A stretch of DNA of 64,000 nucleotides from Variovorax sp. J22P240 (GTDB lineage: Bacteria > Pseudomonadota > Gammaproteobacteria > Burkholderiales > Burkholderiaceae_C), in contig NZ_JASZYR010000003.1 of assembly GCF_030316855.1 (NCBI RefSeq), positions 434,001-498,000 on the forward strand, given 5' to 3'. Made by a program: the position numbers and the translations under genes. A model generated the notes under the pieces. That model did no database searches. It saw only the letters and a list, made by a program, of their open reading frames with translations, and was not told the DNA's origin. The first letter of the stretch is position 1. Each line of letters opens with the position of its first letter. Below, piece after piece: positions 52,488-60,307 of this stretch.

Positions 52488-54785
52488 ATGAACCCGAGAC
52501 CTGGACCGGGCCTGCGGCAAGCCTTGCTGGCAACCTTGATGGCCAGCCTGCTGGCCGGTGGACTGGCATCCTGCGGCGGAGGCGGCAACGGAAGTGCCTT
52601 CATGGTCCCGCCGCCTGCCGCGGCAACGCCGCAGCCCCCGGCCACTGGAGGCGGCTCGACGAATCCCATCGACCCGATCGACCCGACCGGGCAGACCCCC
52701 GTCGAGTTGAAACTCACGACGCTTTCCAGTCGACCGGACCTGGTCAGCGGCGGCGACACGCTGGTCGAAGTCGAGGTGCCGAACGATCTCAAGGCGGCGG
52801 ACGTGAAGGTGCTGAGCAACGGCAACGACGTCACGGCAATGCTCGAGGCCTCCACCGACGGCCGCAAGCTGCGAGGGCTGGTGTCCGGCCTCGCCGTGGG
52901 TGCGAACAAGCTGGTGGCGCAGGTGGGACCGGACAAGGCCTACGGCGAACTCGCGGTCACGAACCATCCGATCACCGGGCCGATGTTCTCGGGGCCGCAA
53001 CTGTCGCCTTTCGAATGCCGCACCAGCGAGTCCGGCCTGGGCGCACCGCTGGATGCCAGCTGTTCCGTCAACACGCGCCTCGAGTGGTTCTACTTCACGT
53101 CTGCTGGTGTGCGCCAATCGTTGACCGATCCATTCGGCCCCCGCCCCGCGGACATCGCGAACGCGACGACCATCGACGGCAAGACGGTGCCCTTCATCGT
53201 CCGCGTGGAGTCCGGCACCATCAATCGCTCGATCTACCGCATCGCCGTGCTCGACGATCCCGCCGTCCCGGGGCAGTTGAACAGTGCGGGCTGGAACCGG
53301 CGTGTCGTGTTCCGCTTCGGCGAATCGACGGCAGCCCAGTACAACCAGGGCTCCAATTCGGTGACCGACGCCTTCAAGAGCGATGCGGTCGACCAGCAGA
53401 GCATCAAGGCGCTGGAGCGAGGCTTTGCCTACGTCGTCTCGACGCTGAACATCAACAAGGTGAACGTCAACGACGTGGTCGCGGCCGAGACCGCAACCAT
53501 GATTCGCGAACACATCGCCAAGACCTACGGCGTGCCGCGCTGGATGGTCGGCATGGGCGGATCGGGCGGTGCCATCCAGCAGATGCTGATCGCGCAGAAC
53601 TACCCTGGCATCCTCGACGGGATCATGCCCGACGCGGCCTTTCCGGACGTGTTCGGCACGGCGATGGCGGTGTCCGACTGCCGCCTGCTGAACCGCTACT
53701 TCGCCGCCAATCCCGCGTCGTCCGGCGCGCGCAAGGCATTCGAAGGCCACATGAACACCGTCTGCGCCAACTGGGATGCGGGCAACGGCAATGCCATCCT
53801 GGCCACCAACGGGGCGGTGTCGCCGGCCTGCGGCCTGAACGACAGCAGCAAGGTCTACAACACGCTCACCAACCCTGCCGGCGCGCGCTGCACGGTGTAT
53901 GACATCAACGTCAACAGCCTGGGGCGCGATCCGGCCACCGGCTTCGTGCGCAGGCCGCTCGACAACGTGGGCGTGCAATACGGGTTGGACGGGCTCAGGA
54001 AAGGCCTGATCACCGCCACGCAGTTCCTGGACCTGAACGAGAACATCGGCGGCTACGACGCGGACGGCAACATCGTGAAGCCCCAGCGCACGGTGGCGGA
54101 CGCCGAAGGGTTGACCCGCGCCTACGAACTGGGCCGCATCGGCTCCGGCAGCGGCGGCCTGGCGACCGTGCCGATCCTCAGCGTGCATCCCTACGCCGAG
54201 CCGGGTGGCGATATCCATACGATCTACAACGACATCAAGATCCGCGAGCAGCTCATGAAGGCCAACGGCCGCGCGGACAACCAGGTGATCTGGTTGTTTC
54301 CGAATCCACAGCTGGCACAGGTAATCGGCAAGCCTGCGCAGGTCCTGCCGCTGTCGCTGCTTCTCAGAGACCTGATGCTCACCCGTCTCACGCTGATGAC
54401 GACCTGGCTCGACGGCATCACGGCCGATCCCGCGGCGCTCACGGCCGACAAGGTGGCGCTCTACAAGCCGGCCGATGCGGTCGATTCGTGCTGGGACGTC
54501 AACGACGGCACGCGCTACAAGGAGGTCGCCACGCTGAACGGCAGCGGTATGTGCAACACGCTCTATCCGAAGACACCGGCGCCGCGCATGGTGGCGGGCG
54601 GCCCGGCAAGCGACGACGTGCTCAAGTGCCAGCTCAAGCCGCTGGACGATGCGGACTATGCGCCGGTGGTCCTCACGGGGCCGGAGAAACTGCGCCTGCA
54701 AGGCATCTTCGCCCAGGGTGTCTGCGATTTCGGCAAGCCCGGAGTGGGGCAAGCGAAGCTGAAGGGAACCTGGCTCAAATACTGA
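52488..54785 (+). CDS. DUF6351 secreted hydrolase-like lipoprotein, copy 2
   Basis: A 765-residue paralogue of the preceding protein: lipobox LASC followed by GGGGNGSA, a linker with PTGQTPVE, then the same order of blocks (VPFIVRVESGTINRSIYRI; GMGGSGGAIQQML with S359; DNVGVQYGLDGL; APRMVAGG). It carries an additional immunoglobulin-like segment (about 75-160: SGGDTLVEVEVPND) not evident in copy 1. GGAGG precedes the ATG at 52488 and only 50 bp separate the copies, so they are a tandem duplication, probably one operon. Function unknown. Confidence 0.8.
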   Translation: MNPRPGPGLRQALLATLMASLLAGGLASCGGGGNGSAFMVPPPAAATPQPPATGGGSTNPIDPIDPTGQTPVELKLTTLSSRPDLVSGGDTLVEVEVPNDLKAADVKVLSNGNDVTAMLEASTDGRKLRGLVSGLAVGANKLVAQVGPDKAYGELAVTNHPITGPMFSGPQLSPFECRTSESGLGAPLDASCSVNTRLEWFYFTSAGVRQSLTDPFGPRPADIANATTIDGKTVPFIVRVESGTINRSIYRIAVLDDPAVPGQLNSAGWNRRVVFRFGESTAAQYNQGSNSVTDAFKSDAVDQQSIKALERGFAYVVSTLNINKVNVNDVVAAETATMIREHIAKTYGVPRWMVGMGGSGGAIQQMLIAQNYPGILDGIMPDAAFPDVFGTAMAVSDCRLLNRYFAANPASSGARKAFEGHMNTVCANWDAGNGNAILATNGAVSPACGLNDSSKVYNTLTNPAGARCTVYDINVNSLGRDPATGFVRRPLDNVGVQYGLDGLRKGLITATQFLDLNENIGGYDADGNIVKPQRTVADAEGLTRAYELGRIGSGSGGLATVPILSVHPYAEPGGDIHTIYNDIKIREQLMKANGRADNQVIWLFPNPQLAQVIGKPAQVLPLSLLLRDLMLTRLTLMTTWLDGITADPAALTADKVALYKPADAVDSCWDVNDGTRYKEVATLNGSGMCNTLYPKTPAPRMVAGGPASDDVLKCQLKPLDDADYAPVVLTGPEKLRLQGIFAQGVCDFGKPGVGQAKLKGTWLKY

Positions 54786-54902
54786 CGACGGGGCGCTGCG
54801 GGATTCCACCAAGGAATTGATGCGCCCTGGGCGGCGCATACTGGCGGCAGACCCGCGATTGCCCTTCCCCCGGGGCAGCGGGCAGCAGCCAGGAGACAAG
54901 CC

Positions 54903-56717
54903 TTGCAGCGAACCGACATCGCCAACCCGGCCTACTTCCACAAGGTCGTGGATTGCCAGTACGCCTGTCCGGCGCACACCCCTGTTCCCGAATACATCCG
55001 CTTGATCGCGCAACGCCGCTACGGCGATGCGTACATGGTCAACTGGGTCTCCAATGTCTTCCCCGGCATCCTCGGGCGCACCTGCGACCGGCCTTGCGAA
55101 CCGGCCTGCCGTCGCGGGCGTGTCGAGGAAAGTAATGCGAAAGACCCCGAGCCGGTGGCGATCTGTCGGCTCAAGCGCGTGGCGGCCGACATGAAGGAGG
55201 ACGTGCGTTCGCGCATGCCGACGGTCGCGCCGAAGAACGGCAAGCGCATCGTCTGCGTGGGCGCGGGGCCGGCCTCGCTCACCGTCGCGCGCGACCTTGC
55301 GCCGCTGGGCTACGAAGTGACGGTGTTCGATGGCGAGGCCAAGGCCGGTGGCTTCATCCGCACGCAAATCCCACGCTTCCGGCTGCCCGAGTCGGTGATC
55401 GACGAGGAGACGGGCTACATCCTCGACCTGGGCGTGGCGTTCCGCGGCGGCGAGCGCATCGACTCGATGAAGGCGCTGATGGCGCAGGGCTGGGACGCGA
55501 TCTTCGTCGGCTGCGGCGCGCCGCGCGGTCGCGATCTCGACGTGCCCGGCCGGGAGGAAGCGGCTGACAGCATCCACATCGGCATCGACTGGCTCAACTC
55601 CGTGTCGTTCGGTCACGTCACCAGCATCGGCCGGCGCGTGATCGTGCTGGGCGGCGGCAATACCGCGATGGATTGCTGCCGCTCGGCGCGACGTCTCGGC
55701 GGCACCGACGTGAAGGTGATCGTGCGCAGCGGCTTCGAGGAGATGAAGGCCTCGCCCTGGGAGAAGGAGGACGCCCAGCATGAGGGCATCCCGATCATCA
55801 ACTTCCATGTGCCGAAGGCCTTCGTGCACGAGGACGGCAAGCTGAAGGGCATGCGCTTCGAGATCGTCCGCGCGGAGTACGACGCGCAGGGCCGCCGTAC
55901 GCTGGTGCCCACCGGTGAGCCGGAGGCCTTCTTCGAGTGCGATGAAGTGCTGGTGGCCGTGGGCCAGGAGAACGCCTTCCCATGGATCGAGCGCGACTGC
56001 GGCATCGACTTCGACAAGTGGGGCTTGCCCAAGCTTGACGAGAACACCTTCCAGGCCACGGTGCCCAACGTGTTTTTCGGCGGCGATGCGGCCTTCGGCC
56101 CCAAGAACATCATCACGGCCGTGGCCCATGGGCACGAGGCCGCTGTCTCCATCGACCAGTTGCTGAATGACGAGCCGGTCCATGTCCGTCCTCCGCCGAT
56201 GACCAACCTGGTGTCGCAGAAGATGGGCATCCACGAGTGGAGCTACGACAACGACACCTCCAACGATCTGCGCTACAAGGTGCCCTGGGCCAAGGCCGAG
56301 AAGGCGCTGGCCAGCATCCGCGTGGAAGTCGAACTGGGCTTCGATGCCGCCACCGCCTTCAAGGAAGCCGAGCGCTGCCTGAACTGCGATGTGCAGACCG
56401 TGTTCACCGAGACCGCCTGCATCGAATGCGACGCGTGCGTGGACATCTGCCCGATGGACTGCATCACCTTTACCGACAACGGCAACGAAGCGGAGCTGCG
56501 CGGACGATTGAAGGCGCCGGCGCTCAATCTGGCGCAAGACCTGTACGTGTCCGGCGGCCTCAAGACCGGCCGCGTGATGGTCAAGGACGAGGACGTCTGC
56601 CTGCACTGCGGCCTGTGCGCCGAGCGCTGCCCGACGGGAGCCTGGGACATGCAGAAGTTCCTGCTGAAGATGACGCCGGCAGGGGCCACGCGCATTGAAG
56701 AGGAGGTGCCGGCATGA
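54903..56717 (+). CDS. GltD-like FAD/NADPH oxidoreductase with ferredoxin domains (KorC-like electron-transfer subunit)
   Basis: A 604-residue iron-sulfur flavoprotein. The N-terminal Fe-S region has CQYACPAHTPVPEY and CDRPCEPACRRG. A GltD-type FAD site (CVGAGPASLTVARDL near 117) and an NADPH site (VLGGGNTAMDC near 248) follow. C-terminally there are two [4Fe-4S] ferredoxin motifs, CIECDACVDICPMDC and CLHCGLCAERCPTGA. The TTG start has AGGAGAC before it. The stop overlaps the next gene's ATG. Such a subunit links 2-oxoacid oxidation to NADP+/ferredoxin, as reported for 2-oxoglutarate oxidoreductase of Azoarcus/Thauera. Confidence 0.85.
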   Translation: MQRTDIANPAYFHKVVDCQYACPAHTPVPEYIRLIAQRRYGDAYMVNWVSNVFPGILGRTCDRPCEPACRRGRVEESNAKDPEPVAICRLKRVAADMKEDVRSRMPTVAPKNGKRIVCVGAGPASLTVARDLAPLGYEVTVFDGEAKAGGFIRTQIPRFRLPESVIDEETGYILDLGVAFRGGERIDSMKALMAQGWDAIFVGCGAPRGRDLDVPGREEAADSIHIGIDWLNSVSFGHVTSIGRRVIVLGGGNTAMDCCRSARRLGGTDVKVIVRSGFEEMKASPWEKEDAQHEGIPIINFHVPKAFVHEDGKLKGMRFEIVRAEYDAQGRRTLVPTGEPEAFFECDEVLVAVGQENAFPWIERDCGIDFDKWGLPKLDENTFQATVPNVFFGGDAAFGPKNIITAVAHGHEAAVSIDQLLNDEPVHVRPPPMTNLVSQKMGIHEWSYDNDTSNDLRYKVPWAKAEKALASIRVEVELGFDAATAFKEAERCLNCDVQTVFTETACIECDACVDICPMDCITFTDNGNEAELRGRLKAPALNLAQDLYVSGGLKTGRVMVKDEDVCLHCGLCAERCPTGAWDMQKFLLKMTPAGATRIEEEVPA

Positions 56718-58540
56718 GTGCGGCTCCGCGAATCGAAGCGGTCAACGATTTCGTCATCAAGTTCGCCAACGTCAACGGCTCGGGTTCGGCCTCGGCCAAC
56801 GAGCTGTTCGCCAAGGCGATCCTGCGCATGGGCGTGCCAGTGAGCCCGCGCAACATCTTCCCGAGCAACATCCAGGGCTTGCCGACCTGGTACGAGGTGC
56901 GCGTGACCGAGAAGGGCCACCTGGGCCGGCGCGGCGGCACCGACATGATGGTCGCGATGAACCCGCAGACCTGGGATGCCGACGTGGCCGAGCTGGAGCC
57001 TGGCGGCTACCTGTTCTACGACAGCACGCGGCCGCTGCCGCCGTCGAAGTTCCGCGACGACATCCGCGTCATCGGCATGCCGCTGACCGAGATCTGCAAC
57101 GCGGTCTATCACGACCCGCGCCAGCGGCAGCTCTTCAAGAACATCGTCTACGTGGGCGCGCTGGCGATCTTGTTGGGCATCGAGCCGGAAGTGGTCGAGA
57201 AGCTCTTCGGCGAGCAGTACAAGGGCAAGGAGAAGCTGCTGGCTTCCAATGTGCAGGCGCTGAACCTGGGGTGCGACTTCGCCCGTGAGAACCTGCGTGA
57301 GCCGGTGGGCCTGCGGGTGCGGCGCGCCAACAGGGTCGGCGACAGGATCTTCGTCGATGGCAACAGCGCCGTCGCGCTGGGGTGTGTGTACGGCGGCGCG
57401 ACGGTCGCGGCCTGGTACCCGATCACGCCGTCTTCGTCTGTCGCGGAGGCCTTCCAGCGGTACTGCGCGAAGTTCCGGGTCGACCCGTCCACCGGCCAGA
57501 ACCGCTTCGCCATCGTGCAGGCCGAAGACGAACTCGCCTCGATCGGCATGGTGGTCGGGGCAGGGTGGAACGGCGCACGCGCCTTCACGCCGACTTCGGG
57601 GCCGGGCATCTCGCTGATGAGCGAGTTCATCGGGCTGGCCTACTTCGCGGAGATCCCCGTCACGCTCGTCAACGTGCAGCGCGGCGGGCCGTCCACAGGC
57701 ATGCCGACGCGCACGCAGCAGGCCGACATCCTCTCCTGTGCCTACGCCTCGCACGGCGACACCAAGCACGTGCTGCTCTTCCCCGAAGACCCGTACGAAT
57801 GCTTCGAGCACGCAGCGGCGGCGCTGGATCTGGCCGATCGCTTGCAGACGCCGGTGTTCCTGATGACCGACCTCGACATCGGCATGAACCAGCGTCTGTG
57901 CAAGCCCTTCGCGTGGGACGATGGCAATGTCTACGATCGAGGCAAGGTCATGACCGCCGAGGAACTGGAGGCCGGCCGCGACTTCGGCCGATACAAGGAC
58001 GTCGACGGCGACGGCATCCCCTGGCGCACGCTGCCGGGCACGCATCCGACCAAGGGCAGTTTCTTCACGCGCGGCACCACGCGCGACGCCTATGCCCGCT
58101 ATTCGGAGCGCGGCCCCGACTACATCTACAACATGGAGCGGCTGCTGAAGAAGTTCGCGACCGCGGCCACGCTGGTGCCGCAGCCGGTGTTGCGGCTCGC
58201 TGCCGAGAAGACCGACCTTGGCGTGATCTATTTCGGATCGACCAGCCCGTCCATGCACGAGGCGCTGGAGGCGCTGGAAGAGAGTGGCATCCATCTCGAC
58301 GCGCTGCGGCTGCGCGCCTTTCCGTTCCCGGACAGCGTGGTGCGGTTCCTGGCGCAGCACACGCAGGTGTTCGTGGTCGAGCAGAACCGCGACGCCCAGA
58401 TGCGCAGCCTGCTCGTCAACGAGCTGGGCATCGATCCGGCCCGGCTGGTGCCGGTGCTGCATTTCGACGGCACCCCCATCACGGCACGCTTCATCGCCGA
58501 CGCCATCAACCGCGTCATCGAGACCAAGGAACCCGCATGA
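56714..58540 (+). CDS. 2-oxoacid:acceptor oxidoreductase, gamma-alpha fused subunit (KorA-like)
   Basis: A 608-residue subunit. Residues 1 to about 190 are the gamma domain (KFANVNGSGSASANELFAKA). From about 210 come the alpha pyrimidine-binding domain (GGATVAAWYPITPSSSV; TPTSGPGISLMSE; VNVQRGGPSTGMPTRTQQAD) and a C-terminal swapped domain. This gamma-alpha order is that of KorA/ferredoxin-dependent 2-oxoglutarate oxidoreductases. The start overlaps the upstream subunit and the stop overlaps the beta subunit, each by 4 nt. The 2-oxoacid specificity is not readable. Confidence 0.9.
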   Translation: MSAAPRIEAVNDFVIKFANVNGSGSASANELFAKAILRMGVPVSPRNIFPSNIQGLPTWYEVRVTEKGHLGRRGGTDMMVAMNPQTWDADVAELEPGGYLFYDSTRPLPPSKFRDDIRVIGMPLTEICNAVYHDPRQRQLFKNIVYVGALAILLGIEPEVVEKLFGEQYKGKEKLLASNVQALNLGCDFARENLREPVGLRVRRANRVGDRIFVDGNSAVALGCVYGGATVAAWYPITPSSSVAEAFQRYCAKFRVDPSTGQNRFAIVQAEDELASIGMVVGAGWNGARAFTPTSGPGISLMSEFIGLAYFAEIPVTLVNVQRGGPSTGMPTRTQQADILSCAYASHGDTKHVLLFPEDPYECFEHAAAALDLADRLQTPVFLMTDLDIGMNQRLCKPFAWDDGNVYDRGKVMTAEELEAGRDFGRYKDVDGDGIPWRTLPGTHPTKGSFFTRGTTRDAYARYSERGPDYIYNMERLLKKFATAATLVPQPVLRLAAEKTDLGVIYFGSTSPSMHEALEALEESGIHLDALRLRAFPFPDSVVRFLAQHTQVFVVEQNRDAQMRSLLVNELGIDPARLVPVLHFDGTPITARFIADAINRVIETKEPA

Positions 58541-59592
58541 CCTATCTCGCGAAGCCCCGGCTGCGCCATCCGACCCTGGCCACCAACAAGGTCGGCTACA
58601 CGCGTCGCGACTACGAGGGCAAGATCTCCACGCTGTGCGCCGGCTGCGGCCACGACTCCATCTCCGCCGCCATCATCGAGGCCTGCTGGGAGCTGGACAT
58701 CGAGCCGCACCGCGTCGCCAAGCTCTCGGGCATCGGTTGCAGCTCCAAGACGCCGGACTACTTCCTCGGCGCCTCGCACGGCTTCAACACCGTGCATGGC
58801 CGCATGCCCAGCGTGCTGACCGGCGCGAACCTCGCCAACCGCGACCTGCTGTATCTCGGCGTCTCGGGCGATGGCGATTCGGCTTCCATCGGCCTGGGCC
58901 AGTTCGCCCACGCCATGCGGCGCGGCGTGCGCATGGCCTACATCGTCGAGAACAATGGCGTCTATGGGCTGACCAAGGGCCAGTTCTCCGCCACTGCCGA
59001 CCAAGGCTCCAAGAGCAAGAAGGGCGTCGTCAACACCGACAGCCCCGTCGATCTCGTGGCGATGGCGCTGCAGCTCGGCGCGAGCTACGTCGGGCGCGGC
59101 TTCTCAGGCAACAAGGCGCAGTTGGTGCCGCTCATCAAAGGCGCGATCAGCCACGGCGGCTCCGCCTTCATCGACGTGATCAGCCCCTGCGTCGCGTTCA
59201 ACAACCACCCCGGCAGCACCAAGAGCTACGACTACGTGCGCGAGCACAACGAGGCGGTCAGCCGCATCGACTTCATCAGCGGGCGCGAGGAAATCGCGGT
59301 GGACATGGCGCCGGGCGAAGTGCTGGACGTGCGCCAGCACGACGGCACCCTGCTGCGGCTGCGCAGCCTGCACCATGACTACAACCCCGGCGACCGCTAC
59401 GCCGCCATGGCCCACATGCAGCGGCACCAGGAAATGGGCGAGGTGGTGACCGGACTGCTCTACGTCGACCCGCTGGCGACCGACCTGCACACGGCGCTCA
59501 ACACCAGCGACCGGCCGCTCAATACGCTGAGTCCCGCGCAGCTGTGCCCCGGCGCCAAGGCCCTGGAGCGGCTCAACGACGCCTTGCGCTGA
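58537..59592 (+). CDS. 2-oxoacid:acceptor oxidoreductase, beta (TPP-binding) subunit (KorB-like)
   Basis: A 351-residue subunit with the [4Fe-4S]-associated CAGCGHDSI motif (34-42) and the thiamine-diphosphate site: GVSGDGDSASIG followed about 30 residues later by ENNGVYGLTKGQ. A conserved C-terminal Cys is in SPCVAFNNH. It completes the three-subunit enzyme. Its start overlaps the alpha subunit by 4 nt. A CBS protein follows 44 bp later. Confidence 0.9.
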   Translation: MTYLAKPRLRHPTLATNKVGYTRRDYEGKISTLCAGCGHDSISAAIIEACWELDIEPHRVAKLSGIGCSSKTPDYFLGASHGFNTVHGRMPSVLTGANLANRDLLYLGVSGDGDSASIGLGQFAHAMRRGVRMAYIVENNGVYGLTKGQFSATADQGSKSKKGVVNTDSPVDLVAMALQLGASYVGRGFSGNKAQLVPLIKGAISHGGSAFIDVISPCVAFNNHPGSTKSYDYVREHNEAVSRIDFISGREEIAVDMAPGEVLDVRQHDGTLLRLRSLHHDYNPGDRYAAMAHMQRHQEMGEVVTGLLYVDPLATDLHTALNTSDRPLNTLSPAQLCPGAKALERLNDALR

Positions 59593-59636
59593 GGGCGGGC
59601 AAAGCGCACCATTGCCGATTCTTCGGGGGACGGACC

Positions 59637-60074
59637 ATGGCCGAACGCACTGTTTTCCAGTCGATCTCGCGCAAGCATGTGACCAGCCTGGGCCCGCAGG
59701 CCAGCGTGCGCGATGCCGCGTGCGTGATGACGCGCGCCAACTGCGGCAGCGTGCTCATCATGGAACCGCCGGACATCCTGCTGGGCATCCTGACCGAGCG
59801 TGACCTGATGACTCGCGTGCTCGCGCGCGGCCTCGATCCCGAGCACACGACGACGCGCGAGGTCATGACGCCCAACCCGATCTGCGTGCCGCCGGAAACG
59901 CCGGTATCGGACGCCATCGTGCTGATGCTGGAGCGCGGCTTCCGGCATCTGCCGCTGCTGTCGGGCAAGAAGATCCTGGGCGTGTTCTCGGTGCGCGACG
60001 CGCTGCCGCGCGAACTCGGCGCGGCGCTCAGCCAGGCGGAGTTCAACGAGCAGGTGAACGACGTTCTGGGGTAG
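59637..60074 (+). CDS. CBS-domain-pair protein
   Basis: A 145-residue protein consisting of two CBS domains (about 12-70 and 73-130: SVRDAACVMTRANCGSVLIME; DAIVLMLERGFRHLPLLSGKKILG). Such pairs bind adenosine nucleotides and often sense energy charge. GGGGGACGG lies before the ATG. Position directly after the oxidoreductase suggests it could regulate that complex; there is no direct evidence. Confidence 0.82.
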   Translation: MAERTVFQSISRKHVTSLGPQASVRDAACVMTRANCGSVLIMEPPDILLGILTERDLMTRVLARGLDPEHTTTREVMTPNPICVPPETPVSDAIVLMLERGFRHLPLLSGKKILGVFSVRDALPRELGAALSQAEFNEQVNDVLG

Positions 60075-60129
60075 GGCGGTCGCCCGGCGGCCCTTCGCCG
60101 TTCTGACGACTGCTCCATGTAATTCATAC

Positions 60130-60142
60130 GTTGTCATACAAC
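60130..60142. promoter_or_regulatory. GntR-type operator candidate upstream of pectate lyase (site 1)
   Basis: GTTGTCATACAAC is a near-palindrome containing TGTCATACAA. It lies about 56 bp upstream of the -35 hexamer. A reverse-oriented copy lies downstream of the promoter. Confidence 0.5.
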
Positions 60143-60185
60143 AGGGTCGACCCCCGGGGTTACCCGTGTTTGCCAATTGATGGAC

Positions 60186-60215
60186 TTGACCCTCTGGGAA
60201 GGCGTCTTCAATAAT
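60186..60215 (+). promoter_or_regulatory. Probable sigma70 promoter of the pectate lyase gene
   Basis: TTGACC (60186-60191), 18 bp, AATAAT (60210-60215). It is about 93 bp before the start codon and lies between the two operator-like sites. Confidence 0.6.
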
Positions 60216-60245
60216 CGCCGCCCCACAGCCGTAAGACAACTGATG

Positions 60246-60255
60246 TTGTACGACA
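60246..60255. promoter_or_regulatory. GntR-type operator candidate upstream of pectate lyase (site 2)
   Basis: TTGTACGACA is the reverse complement of TGTCGTACAA, differing from site 1 at one base. An overlapping inverted repeat ACAAC-N4-GTTGT spans 60236-60249. It lies about 25-30 bp after the predicted transcription start. Confidence 0.5.
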
Positions 60256-60307
60256 TCTGATGACTGTGCCGGTGATTTTCAGACACTCAACCAGAAAAGG
60301 ATTGCCC

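Noticed and set aside
52398..56606. 1402-codon minus-strand frame opposite the DUF6351 copy 2 and GltD-like genes
   Set aside because: It is an antisense artefact of high GC content; both sense genes have intact cofactor or nucleophile motifs.
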